A DNA stretch of 64,000 nt from Pseudomonas japonica (GCF_013522925.1 NZ_JAAMQU010000006.1:264551-328550), one strand, 5' to 3'. Shown: positions 47,574 to 57,187, numbered from the stretch's first letter. The notes: generated by a model not told the origin, from the sequence alone. Made by a program: numbers and translations.

Positions 47574-48304
47574 TCACATCACGCTTGCGCAAAGGCCTGG
47601 TCGGGCTTGCGCTGGTATTGACCGCCGGCCACGCCGAGGCCGCGCGCCTGGAAGCGATCACCGAGGAGTCTTCATACAGCTACCTCGAAAACGGCCGCGT
47701 CGCCGGCCCTGCGTCCGAAGTGGTGATGGCCACCCTCAAACAGGCCGGCCTTACCGATTACGCCATGGCGATCTACCCATGGGCCCGTGCCTACGACATT
47801 GCGCTGGCCGAGCCGGATGTGCTGATCTATCCGATCATCCGCACTCAGGAGCGTGAGCGGTTGTTCAGGTGGGTGGGAGAGTTCGAGGAAATCCAGACCG
47901 TGCTCTACAAACTCCAGGGCCACGACGGCCTGGATGTGCACGAACTGGCCGATGTCAAGGCCTTCAACATGGGCGTGGTGCGGGACGACGTCCGTCACCA
48001 ATATTTGCGCAACGAAGGCTTCACCCGTTTGGTGATCTCGGCATCTCCCATGGATAACCTGCGCAAGCTGCTGGCGGGCCAGGTGGACTTCGTGCCGCTC
48101 TCCCCGCGCGACGCCCGGCGGTTCTGCGAGCAGCTGCACATACCCTTCTACACGCTCGAGCCGGTGATGACCCTGGAACAGATCACCGCCCACGCCTACC
48201 TGGCATTCAGCCTGGGCACGCCCGACGACGTGGTGCGCCGCGCCACCGAAGCGTTCGAGCAGCTCAAGCAGCGCGGCGAACTTGCGAGGATCATGGCGCC
48301 CTGA
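47564..48304 (+). CDS. Periplasmic solute-binding protein, paralogue 2
   Basis: 246 residues with a signal peptide to about residue 26 (GHAEAA). It shares with the upstream SBP the stretch YPWARAYDIALAEPDVLIYPIIRTQERERLFRWVG and the two-lobe architecture, with overall divergence. The ATG lies inside the end of the diguanylate cyclase gene, so the three genes form one tightly packed operon. Ligand unknown. A periplasmic input to the cyclase is the natural inference. Confidence 0.82.
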   Translation: MRMITSRLRKGLVGLALVLTAGHAEAARLEAITEESSYSYLENGRVAGPASEVVMATLKQAGLTDYAMAIYPWARAYDIALAEPDVLIYPIIRTQERERLFRWVGEFEEIQTVLYKLQGHDGLDVHELADVKAFNMGVVRDDVRHQYLRNEGFTRLVISASPMDNLRKLLAGQVDFVPLSPRDARRFCEQLHIPFYTLEPVMTLEQITAHAYLAFSLGTPDDVVRRATEAFEQLKQRGELARIMAP

Positions 48305-48383
48305 TTTGCGGCGGGAGAGGTTGATTCAACTATCTGAATTGACGCAGCTGATGCTTCACGAGCCAGGACCAAAACGGCAAATG

Positions 48384-48490
48384 GCTTCCCACAAGATGTG
48401 GGAAGCGGGCGGTAGCTCGCGAATGCTTTGGGGATTGCAATGAGGTTTTGAAGCCTGAAGGGTATTCCCCGGCTGCGCCGGGTCCCACAG
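48384..48490. repeat. REP-like pair and hairpins downstream of the SBP-DGC-SBP operon
   Basis: A perfect hairpin (GCTTCCCACA, loop AGA, complement) covers 48384-48406, and its right arm runs into GCGGGCGGTAGCTCGCGAATGC, a Pseudomonas REP-like core. At 48468-48489 an inverted element reads CCCGGC-TGC-GCCGGG then TCCCACAG, the complement of the GTGGGACC element seen near 9.74 kb and 59.53 kb. The two face each other as in a REPIN. The first hairpin may also terminate the operon that ends at 48304. Confidence 0.55.
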
Positions 48491-48512
48491 CTTTGAGCTG
48501 AGGCCCGCCCGG

Positions 48513-48830
48513 TCAGCCGGCTACGTCGGCGGGAAAGAACTCCCCTTCCAAACCTTGCTCCATCAGCCGCTGCTCTACCAGAGGGCGGATACGCGCTGCG
48601 GTTTCCGGCGCCTCGGGCTGAGCAACCCGCAACCACACGCGGCGCACGTTCTGCTCGTGGGTGCCTTCGCTGAGCATGTCATGGCTCACCACCGGCCGGC
48701 CCCGCCACAGGCACTGGCCGCTGGGGTGCACGCTGGCTTCAGGGTCCGCCCCGGGCGGCACCAGCCACAACTCAACGGCACCTCGCAGGTCCGCTGTATT
48801 GATATGCGCTTCATCGATCGCTATGTTCAT
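48513..48830 (-). CDS. Small hypothetical protein
   Basis: 105 residues from ATG 48830, with AGGAG four bases upstream. A longer upstream frame lacks a ribosome site and overlaps the gstA promoter. The sequence (MNIAIDEAHINTADLRGAVELWLVPPG ... QNVRRVWLRVAQPEAPETAARIRPLVEQRLMEQGL) has a strand-rich first part and a C-terminal helix, no signal and no membrane segment. I do not recognise a family. Divergent from the GST gene. Confidence 0.6.
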   Translation of the reverse strand: MNIAIDEAHINTADLRGAVELWLVPPGADPEASVHPSGQCLWRGRPVVSHDMLSEGTHEQNVRRVWLRVAQPEAPETAARIRPLVEQRLMEQGLEGEFFPADVAG

Positions 48831-48948
48831 GGGGCTCCTGGCTAGAAAAAAGGCCTCGTTGCTGAGAGTTCGCCAAAGGCAGCGCGTTCCCTTGTGCCTC
48901 GAGCACTCCCGCCGCCGCGCGCGGCACCGCCCATAACAAGGATTTGCC

Positions 48949-49551
48949 ATGAAACTGTTCTACCTGCCTGGTGCCTGTTCCCTGGCGCCTCACATCGTGC
49001 TGTGCGAAACCGCTACGCCTGTCACCCTGGTGAAAGTGGACCGTGCCACCAAGCAAACGGACACCGGCGAGAATTACCTGGACATCAACCCCAAGGGCTA
49101 CGTACCCGCCGTGCAGTTGGACGACGGCAGCGTACTGACCGAAGCGCAGGTGGTGTTGCAGTACCTGGGCGACCAGCACCCGGATCGCGGCCTGGCGCCG
49201 GCCGCCGGTACCGCCGAGCGTTACAAGCTGCAAGAGTGGTTGAGCTTCGTTTCCACCGAGCTGCACAAAACGATGGGCTCGTTCTTCAACCCGAAACAAA
49301 CGCCGGAATGGCGTGAGGTAATGACAGGGCTGTTGGGCCAGCGCCTGAACTGGCTGGAGAAGCAACTGGAAGGACGGGAGTTTGTGCTCACTGATTTCAG
49401 CGTGGCCGACGCCTACCTGTTCACCGTGCTGAACTGGGCCGGCCGGGCGAAATTCGACCTCACCCCATGGCCTGCCGTAGTGGCCTACCACCAGCGGCTG
49501 AGCCAGCGCCCCTCCGTCCAGCAGGCGATGAAAGAAGAAGGCCTGCTGTAA
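48949..49551 (+). CDS. gstA: Glutathione S-transferase, beta-like
   Basis: 200 residues with AAGGA six bases before the ATG. It has the GstA-type N-terminus MKLFYLPGACSLAPHIVLCET with the beta-class Cys10 and Ser11, a glutathione-binding NPKGYVPAVQLDDGSVLTEAQVVLQYLGD, and the C-terminal helical domain with the N-capping motif DFSVADAYLF. It conjugates glutathione to electrophiles in the cytoplasm. A GC-rich hairpin follows. Confidence 0.92.
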   Translation: MKLFYLPGACSLAPHIVLCETATPVTLVKVDRATKQTDTGENYLDINPKGYVPAVQLDDGSVLTEAQVVLQYLGDQHPDRGLAPAAGTAERYKLQEWLSFVSTELHKTMGSFFNPKQTPEWREVMTGLLGQRLNWLEKQLEGREFVLTDFSVADAYLFTVLNWAGRAKFDLTPWPAVVAYHQRLSQRPSVQQAMKEEGLL

Positions 49552-49560
49552 CTCCACTTC

Positions 49561-49578
49561 CCGCCCCTGCGGGGGCGG
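49561..49578 (+). terminator. Possible terminator after gstA
   Basis: CCGCCCC (49561-49567) pairs with GGGGCGG (49572-49578) across TGCG, ten bases after the gstA stop. The following CTGTCTT is only weakly T-rich. It lies 18 bases before the next gene on the same strand, so readthrough is possible. Confidence 0.45.
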
Positions 49579-49596
49579 CTGTCTTGCGGGCTCTCG

Positions 49597-50475
49597 ATGA
49601 AGCGGTCCCACGCCTTTGCGCAGCTACATGCCGCCGCCCTGCTCTACGGGCTGTCGGCGCTGTTCGGCCAGGCGCTCAGCGCCAGCCCGGTAATGATCGT
49701 GCTTGGCCGTGCGGCCTTTGCGCTTGCGGTATTGCTGCCCCTGTGTGCCTGGCGTCGCAGCGCCCCCTGGCACGCTTTGCCCCCCCGGGACAGCGTAAAG
49801 CTGGTGCTGTTGGGTACCGCGCTCGCCGTGCACTGGCTGTTATTCTTCGTTGCCATTCAGGTAGGCGGGGTTGCCGTCGCCACCTTGGGTTTCGCCACGT
49901 TCCCGGCGTTCACCGCACTGGGTGAGCGCCTGCTGTTTTCTCACCCTATGGCCGGCAAGGACTGGGCAATCATCGGCCTGGCCAGCCTGGGGCTGATGCT
50001 CGTCGGGCCCGCCGGCGGCGCCAGCCACAACGCGCTTGCCGGGCTTGGCTGGGGCGTGCTCAGCGGGGCCACCTACGCGGGTATCGCCATCGCCAACAAA
50101 CGCATGAACCTCCAGGCCGATGGCTTGCACCTGAGCGTGTGGCAAATGGTAGGCATCGTGCTTGCGCTGTTACCCTTCGCTGGCGATCAATGGGGCCTGT
50201 TGAGCGCCAAGGACTGGCTGCTACTGGCCGGGCTGGGCGTGTTATGCACCGGGGTGGCGTATACCCTGTTCATTGGCTCGCTCAAGGTGGTAAGCGCCAA
50301 CACCGCCGCTGTAGTGATTGCCATGGAGCCGGTGTATGCCATTGTGGGCGCCTGGCTGCTGTTCGGTGACCGCCCTACCCTGGCAATGGTCGCTGGCGGA
50401 GGGCTGATTCTGTGCGCGGTGGCCTGGGCGGGCCAGCGTCCCGACACGGCGGGCGAAACCGCCTCACAGCATTGA
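49597..50475 (+). CDS. EamA/DMT-family transporter
   Basis: 292 residues with ten membrane helices arranged as two EamA repeats (LYGLSALFGQALSASPVMIVLGRAAFALAVLLPL ... and GLGWGVLSGATYAGIAIANKRMN ...). The end-of-repeat pattern VISANTAAVVIAMEPVYAIVGAWLLFGDRP is typical of drug/metabolite exporters. Substrate cannot be named. It lies about 45 bases after gstA and 16 bases before the MBL-fold gene, all on the same strand. Confidence 0.88.
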   Translation: MKRSHAFAQLHAAALLYGLSALFGQALSASPVMIVLGRAAFALAVLLPLCAWRRSAPWHALPPRDSVKLVLLGTALAVHWLLFFVAIQVGGVAVATLGFATFPAFTALGERLLFSHPMAGKDWAIIGLASLGLMLVGPAGGASHNALAGLGWGVLSGATYAGIAIANKRMNLQADGLHLSVWQMVGIVLALLPFAGDQWGLLSAKDWLLLAGLGVLCTGVAYTLFIGSLKVVSANTAAVVIAMEPVYAIVGAWLLFGDRPTLAMVAGGGLILCAVAWAGQRPDTAGETASQH

Positions 50476-50491
50476 TCTGCGGAGTGTGCCC

Positions 50492-51217
50492 TTGAAGATC
50501 GTAACGCGTGACAGCTGGTTCGAAGTGATCAGCAAGGCTGACGGTGTGAAGCTGATTCACGAGCCTTGGGTGCGGCCATTCTATCGCTGTAACCTGTGGC
50601 ACGTGAGCGGTCGGGACCGGGACGTGCTGGTGGATACAGGCTCCGGCGTGGTCAGCCTGCGCGAGCAGCTGCCGTGGCTCACGGAGCGCCCGTTGCTGGC
50701 CGTGGCCAGCCATACCCATTTTGACCACATCGCTGGCCACCATGAATTCCCCGAGCGGCTGGTGCATCCTGCCGAAGCGCACATTCTTGCAAACCCCACC
50801 AATGACGCCACCCTGGCATCGAGCTTTATAGGCGACGAGATGTTCGAGGCGCACCCGGATTGCCCACTGTGTTATGCGGAGTATCGGGTCCGGGCAGCGC
50901 CAGCAACGCGGCTGATCGAGGACGGTGACGTGATTGACCTGGGCAATCGGGTGCTTCAAGTGATCCACACACCGGGGCATTCGCCCGGAGGCATCAGCCT
51001 GTTTGAAGCCAGCACGGGCACCCTGTTCAGCGGTGACATCATTTATGACGGCCCGCTGATCGAGGATGCCTACCATTCAAACCTGGACGCATACCGCCAG
51101 AGCCTGGAACGGCTTGCCGCCTTGCCGGTGCGAACGGTACACGGGGGGCATTTCCCAAGCTTTTCCGGCGAGCGCCTCAGCGGCATGATCCACCACTGGC
51201 TGGCGACTCACACCTAG
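50492..51217 (+). CDS. MBL-fold metallo-hydrolase
   Basis: About 241 residues. TTG 50492 is seven bases after GGAG, while GTG 50486 is only one base from it, so TTG is preferred. The metal-binding motif HTHFDH is in LLAVASHTHFDHIAGHHEF, with further ligands in VIHTPGHSPGG, GDIIYDG and TVHGGHFPSF. These are glyoxalase II/RNase Z-like hydrolases. Substrate is unknown. Probably cotranscribed with the DMT transporter gene. Confidence 0.87.
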   Translation: MKIVTRDSWFEVISKADGVKLIHEPWVRPFYRCNLWHVSGRDRDVLVDTGSGVVSLREQLPWLTERPLLAVASHTHFDHIAGHHEFPERLVHPAEAHILANPTNDATLASSFIGDEMFEAHPDCPLCYAEYRVRAAPATRLIEDGDVIDLGNRVLQVIHTPGHSPGGISLFEASTGTLFSGDIIYDGPLIEDAYHSNLDAYRQSLERLAALPVRTVHGGHFPSFSGERLSGMIHHWLATHT

Positions 51218-51227
51218 CCGATCACGG

Positions 51228-52229
51228 TCAGCTGCCGGCGTCGCCATGGGCTTCCTCGAAGAAGTAATCCTTCCAGCTGGCCGCCTTGTTCTTCAGAACG
51301 CCCAGTTCCTGCAACTGCTCGGCATAGATATAGGTACGCTGCGGCACCACGGTGAAGTCGATTTCAGGGTCCTGAACGATCTTCTCAATGAACGGCAACG
51401 GCAGCTTCGATTGCTCTACCCGCAGGTAGGTTTGTGCAGCGGCGGGTTTGTTTGCCTTGATGATCTGCGAGGCCTCTACCAGCGCGGCATAAAACGCCTT
51501 GTAGGTTTTGGGGTTTTCGTCGTGGAATTTCTGGGTGGTGTAGAGCACGTTGAACGTGGCCGGGCCGCCGAGGATGGCATAGGAGCTGAGCACCTTGTGC
51601 ACCTTGGGGTTTTCCAGCTCCTGGTACTGGAACGGCGGGCTGGAGAAGTGCGCGGTGATCTCCAGGCCACCCGAAATCATGGCCGACGTGGCGTCCGGGT
51701 GCGGCAGGCTGATGGACAGGTTGTCAAAGCGCTTGAAGTCGTCCTTGCCAAAGACCTTGGCGGTTTCCAGCTGCAGCGTGCGGGACTGGAACCCCACCCC
51801 GGCAGCCGGCACAGCGATGCGGTCCTGGTCGGTGAAGTCCTTCAGGGTTTTCACCTCGGGTCGGTTGCTCAGGAGGTAGTTGGGCATCGAGCCCAGGGAC
51901 GCAATGGCCTTCACGTTCTGCTTGCCGCGGGTGCGGTCCCATACGGTGAGCATCGGCGGCACGCCTGCAGACACCACGTCCAGCGCACCGGCCAGGAGCG
52001 CCTCGTTCATGGCGGTGGCGCCCGAGATGCTGCTCCAGTCCACGCTGATGTCCAGGCCTTCGGCCTTGCCGTGCTTCTCGATCAGGTGCTGGTCGCGCAT
52101 CACGTCCAGGATGAGGTAACCGATGCCCAATTGCTGGGCGATGCTGATCTTGCCTTCCGCCTGCACGCCTTGGGCAGTAATACCGCCGATCACAGCGGCC
52201 AGCAGGGCAATAGAACGTACCGAAGCCAT
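51228..52229 (-). CDS. Orphan ABC substrate-binding protein (sulfonate/nitrate/taurine type)
   Basis: 333 residues from ATG 52229, giving a signal peptide (MASVRSIALLAAVIGGITAQGVQA). It has the NMT1/SsuA-like fold: LGIGYLILDVMRDQHLIEKHGKAEGLDISVDW, MNEALLAGALDVVSAGVPPML, LKDFTDQDRIAVPAAGVGFQSRTLQ. Relatives bind alkanesulfonates, taurine, nitrate or pyrimidines. No permease or ATPase gene lies next to it, so it must share components encoded elsewhere. Convergent with the MBL-fold gene. Confidence 0.85.
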   Translation of the reverse strand: MASVRSIALLAAVIGGITAQGVQAEGKISIAQQLGIGYLILDVMRDQHLIEKHGKAEGLDISVDWSSISGATAMNEALLAGALDVVSAGVPPMLTVWDRTRGKQNVKAIASLGSMPNYLLSNRPEVKTLKDFTDQDRIAVPAAGVGFQSRTLQLETAKVFGKDDFKRFDNLSISLPHPDATSAMISGGLEITAHFSSPPFQYQELENPKVHKVLSSYAILGGPATFNVLYTTQKFHDENPKTYKAFYAALVEASQIIKANKPAAAQTYLRVEQSKLPLPFIEKIVQDPEIDFTVVPQRTYIYAEQLQELGVLKNKAASWKDYFFEEAHGDAGS

Positions 52230-52351
52230 GGGTGCTCTCTTGGGTAGTGGAATGAGAGGCGCCGAGCGCGCCGCCACGCTCGCTGCGGGCGGCGCCAGCT
52301 TAGAAGCATAAGAACCGAAATTTAAATACCCTTAATGCATAACCATATGCT

Positions 52352-52975
52352 TCAGGCACCGAGGGCGCACCAGGCTTGTACCGAAGGCCGCTGCCATTGC
52401 TCCAGCACATACGCACGCAGCCGTTCAGGCACCGGGTCGCCATGGCTTACCAGGCGGTTGAGCATCAGCGCCAGGTCTACATCGGCCAAGCTCCATTGGC
52501 CGAACAGGTGGCTCGCACCCAGCGGCAACAGGGCTTCGGCGGCAGCGATCAGCTTGGTGGCCGCCGTTTGGGCATCCGCAGACAACGGCCCTCGCCGTTC
52601 GCCTCGGAAAATCACCTCGGTAGGCCGCGCCTGGCGCAGCGCCGCCAGGTCGCTGCGCAACCAGGCCTGTACCTGTCGCGCGCGGGCACGGGATTGAGGG
52701 TCGGCCGGGTACAGTGGCACTTGCGGAAAGAGTTCGTCGAGGTACTCAGTGATGGCGGTGGATTCAGCCAGCGCAAAGCCATCATGCACCAACGTAGGCA
52801 CGCGACGGGTTGGCAGGCGCTCGGCCAACGCGCCAGTCACGTTCTCGGCTGCGGCCAAATCTACGGTGACGGTATCGAACGCCAGGCCCTTCTCCTGCAA
52901 CGCTACATACACGGACAAGGCGAAGGGGCTGGTGAAGCGGCTATCCACGTAGAGGGTGAAATGATTGTCGACCAT
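52352..52975 (-). CDS. yfcF: Glutathione S-transferase (YfcF-like)
   Basis: 207 residues: thioredoxin-fold N-domain (FTLYVDSRFTSPFALSVYVALQEKGLAFDTVTVDL, RRVPTLVHDGFALAESTAITEYLDELFP) with a Ser in place of the catalytic Cys, and an all-helical C-domain with LFGQWSLADVDLALMLNRLV. This matches YfcF, a GSH-dependent peroxidase/transferase in E. coli. Monocistronic on the minus strand. A GC-rich inverted repeat (52258-52296) lies downstream and could end its transcript. Confidence 0.82.
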   Translation of the reverse strand: MVDNHFTLYVDSRFTSPFALSVYVALQEKGLAFDTVTVDLAAAENVTGALAERLPTRRVPTLVHDGFALAESTAITEYLDELFPQVPLYPADPQSRARARQVQAWLRSDLAALRQARPTEVIFRGERRGPLSADAQTAATKLIAAAEALLPLGASHLFGQWSLADVDLALMLNRLVSHGDPVPERLRAYVLEQWQRPSVQAWCALGA

Positions 52976-53080
52976 GCCGATGCTCCGTGGGTGAAGGGAG
53001 CCTGAGCATAGAAGCCGGCGTCGAAGAAATGAAATGGAAAGGTTTCATTGCTCCGATGCCGGCCAGGAATAGCCTTATGG

Positions 53081-54703
53081 CTACATATGGAAGCGCGCCA
53101 CCATGGCCTGCAGCTGGTGCGACAGGGTAGACAGCGACTGGCTGGCCGCGTCGATCTGCGCGGCGCCTTCGGACGTTTGTACCGACAAGTCGCGGATGTT
53201 GACCAGGTTGCGGTCGATTTCCCGCGCCACCGAGGCCTGTTCCTCCGAGGCGCTGGCGATCACCAGGTTGCGCTCGTGGATCTCGCCCACGGCCTTGGCC
53301 ATCTCGTCCAGGGCGGTACCGGCAACCTGGGCCTCGTGCATAGTGGTTTGCACCTGCTGCTGGTTGGCTTCCATGGTGGCCACCACCGTAGAGGTGCCTG
53401 CCTGGATCGCGCCGACCATTTCTTCGATTTCCCGCGTGGAGGCTTGGGTGCGCCCGGCCAGCGCGCGCACTTCGTCTGCTACTACGGCAAAGCCACGGCC
53501 TGCCTCGCCTGCCCGAGCCGCCTCGATGGCCGCGTTCAGGGCCAACAGGTTGGTTTGCTCGGCGATGCCACGGATCACGTCCAGCACCTTGCCGATTTCC
53601 TGCGAGCGCCCCGCCAGTTCACGCACCTGCCCCGAGGCACTGACCGCGTTCTGGCTCATGCGCTGGATCGACTGCAACGTGGTGTCCACGCGCTGGCGAC
53701 CCTGCTGCGAGGACTTCGCGCAGTGCTCGGAGGCATCGGCGGTGGACGTGGCATTGCGCGCCACTTCCTCTACGGCGGTGGTCATCTCCGTCACTGCCGT
53801 GGCGGCCTGCTCCACTTCCTGATGCTGGCGCCCCAAGTCGTTGGCGGTCTGGTGCGTGATGGCGGTCATCTGCTCTGCTGCCGCGGACAACTGGTGCGAG
53901 GAATCGCCGATCAACCGCAAGGTGTCGATCAGGCTTTGCTTCATCACTGCCAGCGCCTGCAGCAACTGCGCCGGTTCATCCTCGCCCTCGGGCTGGATCG
54001 CTGCGGTGAGGCGGCCATCGGCAATCTGCCGTGCCACGTCGATCGCATGGTTCAGCGGCCGCACGATACTGCGGGTCAGCAGCCACGCCAGCAATACGGT
54101 GAGGGCAAACACCACTACCAGCGCGATAACGGTGGCGCGGACCGCCACGTCGTAATCCGCACGGGCCTGCTCGGTGAAGCGCGCCGCATTGTCGGCGTTG
54201 ATTTTCACCAGCGCATTGAAGAGGTCGCCGGTTTTGTTGGATGCATCCTGGATAGGGCCATTGAGCACCTTGAGCATGCCGTCGGTGTCGTTGGCTTCAG
54301 ACAAGCGCTGATAAGCATCCAGCTGGGTGTTGTAACCCGCCACCACTTGCTGCATCTGCGCAAAGGCCTCGCTGGCCGCGGGCGTCTTCACCGTCTGGTA
54401 CGCAGCCATGGACTTGTCCAGTTCGCCGCGCAGGAACAACAGCCGGTCCACAGTGGGCTTAAGCACAGCGGGGTCGCGGTTCATCATCATGCGCAGGGTG
54501 ATTACCCGAATGCCCAACTGGTTATCACGAATCTGCGCGATATAACGGGTGCCCGCGTGCGAAGTTTCTTCGGTGTACACCACCGCTTCACGCATGCGCG
54601 TGATCTGGTGAATGGAAAACAGCCCGAACGCGAGCATCAGTAATGCAATCAGGCCAAAGCTGACCAAGGCACGGGTGGCGATACGAAACCGGTTGAGTTG
54701 CAT
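53081..54703 (-). CDS. Methyl-accepting chemotaxis protein
   Basis: 540 residues. TM1 at about 12-33, a periplasmic four-helix-bundle ligand domain (about 34-188), TM2 at about 190-210 ([19 protein letters not shown]), HAMP, then the signalling domain with the hairpin tip [46 protein letters not shown]. There is no C-terminal pentapeptide for CheR. The size and 4HB sensor resemble Pseudomonas receptors for amino or organic acids, but the ligand is not deducible. It is about 115 bases downstream of bdhA on the same strand. Confidence 0.93.
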   Translation of the reverse strand: MQLNRFRIATRALVSFGLIALLMLAFGLFSIHQITRMREAVVYTEETSHAGTRYIAQIRDNQLGIRVITLRMMMNRDPAVLKPTVDRLLFLRGELDKSMAAYQTVKTPAASEAFAQMQQVVAGYNTQLDAYQRLSEANDTDGMLKVLNGPIQDASNKTGDLFNALVKINADNAARFTEQARADYDVAVRATVIALVVVFALTVLLAWLLTRSIVRPLNHAIDVARQIADGRLTAAIQPEGEDEPAQLLQALAVMKQSLIDTLRLIGDSSHQLSAAAEQMTAITHQTANDLGRQHQEVEQAATAVTEMTTAVEEVARNATSTADASEHCAKSSQQGRQRVDTTLQSIQRMSQNAVSASGQVRELAGRSQEIGKVLDVIRGIAEQTNLLALNAAIEAARAGEAGRGFAVVADEVRALAGRTQASTREIEEMVGAIQAGTSTVVATMEANQQQVQTTMHEAQVAGTALDEMAKAVGEIHERNLVIASASEEQASVAREIDRNLVNIRDLSVQTSEGAAQIDAASQSLSTLSHQLQAMVARFHM

Positions 54704-54817
54704 GCGAAGCTCCTTCTTGATGCCTGTTGATCGGCAGCGCGGCGCGAAAGATGAGCCGTTTGCCGGCAGGTAGCATCAAAATGTTTCAGCGAACCGGGCG
54801 CAAAGGCGCTAGCACCG

Positions 54818-55588
54818 TTATCGGGCTGTCCAGCCGCCGTCCATACTCCAGGCCGCCCCGCGTACCTGGCGGGCGGCGTCACTGCACAGAAAGGCCACGA
54901 GCTCGCCAAGCTGCTCAGGGGTCACAAACTCCAGCGACGGTTGCTTTTCAGACAACAGCTCCGCTTTCGCCTGCTCCGCTGTCAAGCCATTGGCCGCGTT
55001 GGCATCGATCTGCTGCTGCACCAGCGGCGTGAGCACAAAGCCCGGGCAGATAGCGTTGCAGGTGATGTTCAGTTGCGCCGTTTCCAGCGCCACTACCTTG
55101 GTAAGCCCTACCACGCCATGCTTGGCGGCCACGTACGCCGACTTGCCGGCTGAACCCACCAGGCCATGCGCCGAGGCGACGTTCACAATGCGCCCCCAGC
55201 CGCGGCTTTTCATGCCGGGCAGGCATAGGCGCGTGGCGTGGAACACCGAGGAGAGGTTGATCGCGATAATGGCGTCCCAGCGCTCTACGGGGAACTCCTC
55301 CACCGGGGCCACGTGCTGGATGCCAGCGTTGTTCACCAGGACGTCAACGCCGCCGAAGGCCGCTTCGGTGGCTTCAATAAGCGCGGCAATATCTTGCGGC
55401 TTACTTACATCCGCCGGGTGGTGGATGGCCTCGGCGCCGAGCGCCCTTATTTGTTCGAGTGCGGGCTGCGGGTCACCGAAGCCATTGAGGACCAGCCTGG
55501 CCCCGGCCTTTGCCAATACCTGGGCAATGCCCAGGCCGATACCACTGGTGGACCCGGTGACCAGGGCGGTCTTGCCGTGAAGCTGCAT
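54818..55588 (-). CDS. bdhA: 3-Hydroxybutyrate dehydrogenase
   Basis: 256 residues from ATG 55588 (GGAG six bases upstream). Classical SDR: cofactor motif VTGSTSGIGLGIAQ, NNAG at NNAGIQHVAPVEEFP, catalytic Ser in NVASAHGLVGS and Tyr-x3-Lys in SAYVAAKHGVVG. The C-terminal ECNAICPGFVLTPLV-like segment and QQIDANAANGLTAEQAKAELLSEKQPS insert are those of D-3-hydroxybutyrate dehydrogenases. It oxidises 3-hydroxybutyrate to acetoacetate with NAD. The usual hbc permease and sigma54 activator genes are not beside it. Confidence 0.9.
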   Translation of the reverse strand: MQLHGKTALVTGSTSGIGLGIAQVLAKAGARLVLNGFGDPQPALEQIRALGAEAIHHPADVSKPQDIAALIEATEAAFGGVDVLVNNAGIQHVAPVEEFPVERWDAIIAINLSSVFHATRLCLPGMKSRGWGRIVNVASAHGLVGSAGKSAYVAAKHGVVGLTKVVALETAQLNITCNAICPGFVLTPLVQQQIDANAANGLTAEQAKAELLSEKQPSLEFVTPEQLGELVAFLCSDAARQVRGAAWSMDGGWTAR

Positions 55589-55671
55589 GCTGTTCTCCTT
55601 CAACGCCGACTATGCCTACACGGTAGCGGGGCCGCGCCAAGGCGCCAGCGTCGAAGAAAAAAAACCACACC

Positions 55672-56880
55672 CTAGTGCAAGGCGACCGGCGCGGCGCCCG
55701 GTTGCGGCACGGGTACGCCATATCGCCGGGTAGCCCATGCGCACAGTGCAAGCCCACCCACGGCGAGCGCACCGCCCACAAGCCCTACATGGGCAACACC
55801 CAGCTGGCTGGTAACCACGCTGCCCAGCAGGGCGCCGCCGCCAATGCCGATGTTGTAGATGCCCGAATGCAAGGCCATGGCCACGTCGGTGGCATCCGGT
55901 GCCAGGTTCAGTACGCGAGCCTGAAGCACCAGCCCGAAGCACATGATGAATATTCCCCAAAGGCCGCTCTGCAAGGCCAGCAACGGCAAGGTGCCCGCCA
56001 CCGGCGCCATCGCCAGCAAACACACCGCCAGGCCGCCGATGACCGTAAGCAGCAGCCCACGCGGGAAGCGGTTGTTGTAGCGGCTGAACAGCAGGGAGCC
56101 GAGGATGCCAGCACCGCCGAATACCAGCAGCAAACCCGTGGTGGTTTCACCACGCAGCTGAGCCACCAGCGCCACGAACGGCTCGATATAGGTGTAGGCG
56201 CTGAAGTGGGCGGTGATTACCAGCGCCGTAAGCACGTACTGCAGCATCAGCGCTGGCCGCTTGAACAGCACCGGCAGGCTGCGCAGCGAACCGGAATTCT
56301 GGCTGGGCAGCGCTGGCAACGCGCGCACCAGCACCACCAAGGTGGCGCAGGCGGCTATGCCGATTGCCGCGAAGGTAGTGCGCCAGCCAAAGGCCTCGCC
56401 CAGTACCCGGCCCAGGGGAATACCCAACACCATGGCCAACGACGTGCCGGTGGCCAAAAGCCCCAAGGCCTGCACCTGGCGCCCGGGCGGTGCCACCCTT
56501 ACCGCCAGCGACGCGGTGATGGACCAGAACACCGAATGAGCGAAGGCGATACCGATCCGGCACGCCAGCAACATCGCAAAGCTGTTGGCGAACGCCGACA
56601 ACAGGTGGCACACCACGAAGAGGCCGAAGATGATCACCAACAACCGTCGCCGCTCGATGTTACGAGTAAGCAGCATGATCGGCAGGGAAATCACCGTCAC
56701 GATCCAGGCATACACCGTGAGCATCAACCCGACCTGGGCAGTGGTCATCTCGAAGCTGCCACCGATGGCGGACAGCAACCCCACTGGCACGAACTCGGTG
56801 GTGTTGAAGATGAATGCCCCCAGCGCCAGGGCGATAACCCCCAGCCAGCTGTCGGAGCCGGACGTTGCCTGTGAACTCAT
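55672..56880 (-). CDS. MFS exporter (SotB/sugar efflux type)
   Basis: 402 residues from ATG 56880. A GTG three codons upstream is possible. Twelve membrane helices, with the SotB/YdhP-type N-terminus [26 protein letters not shown] and the motif [14 protein letters not shown] between TM2 and TM3. These DHA1-family members export sugars, arabinose-like compounds or drugs. The transcript runs towards bdhA. Upstream lies a 307-bp gene-free gap before the toxin-antitoxin remnant. Confidence 0.87.
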   Translation of the reverse strand: MSSQATSGSDSWLGVIALALGAFIFNTTEFVPVGLLSAIGGSFEMTTAQVGLMLTVYAWIVTVISLPIMLLTRNIERRRLLVIIFGLFVVCHLLSAFANSFAMLLACRIGIAFAHSVFWSITASLAVRVAPPGRQVQALGLLATGTSLAMVLGIPLGRVLGEAFGWRTTFAAIGIAACATLVVLVRALPALPSQNSGSLRSLPVLFKRPALMLQYVLTALVITAHFSAYTYIEPFVALVAQLRGETTTGLLLVFGGAGILGSLLFSRYNNRFPRGLLLTVIGGLAVCLLAMAPVAGTLPLLALQSGLWGIFIMCFGLVLQARVLNLAPDATDVAMALHSGIYNIGIGGGALLGSVVTSQLGVAHVGLVGGALAVGGLALCAWATRRYGVPVPQPGAAPVALH

Positions 56881-57187
56881 GTTACTCACTCTGAATCAGG
56901 GCCCGCCCAGCGGAGTGCCGGTACGGAACGACGGAACAAGATCGCCCAACGCCTGGGCACGCGCACGCCGCTATGGACCATGGGCCAGAGCACGTGTGCG
57001 GTCTGATTATTATGGGAGGCATCGCGCGGGGTGTTTGCAGGGCGATGCTACCTTGGGTGGGTGAGGTGGGTAAATGGATCAATTGCAGATCTGCCCACAT
57101 CACTACAGGCGCTGTTACACATCTAGGCTTCCCGCTCTGCCATCTGGCGTTATGATCGCGTCAGATGTCGTAACGAGGCACCTGTTC
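56881..57187. other. Gene-free region between MFS exporter and RES-Xre remnant
   Basis: No convincing gene. At its right end TATGAT (57151-57156) with the poor -35 CTTCCC 17 bp upstream could be the old toxin-antitoxin promoter, giving a leader of about 25 bases to ATG 57188. The middle is G-rich (GGTGGGTGAGGTGGG near 57056) without a clear fold. The MFS promoter must lie at the left end but is not obvious. Confidence 0.4.

Noticed and set aside
48196..48512. A small gene after the second SBP
   Set aside because: The frames here have no start with a ribosome site, and the stretch is occupied by the REP-like hairpins.
52258..52296. GGCGCCG ... CGGCGCC inverted repeat upstream of the orphan SBP as a riboswitch or operator
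   Set aside because: It is very GC-rich sequence where chance pairing is likely, with no T-tract. It may be a weak terminator of the YfcF-like gene but I cannot support more.
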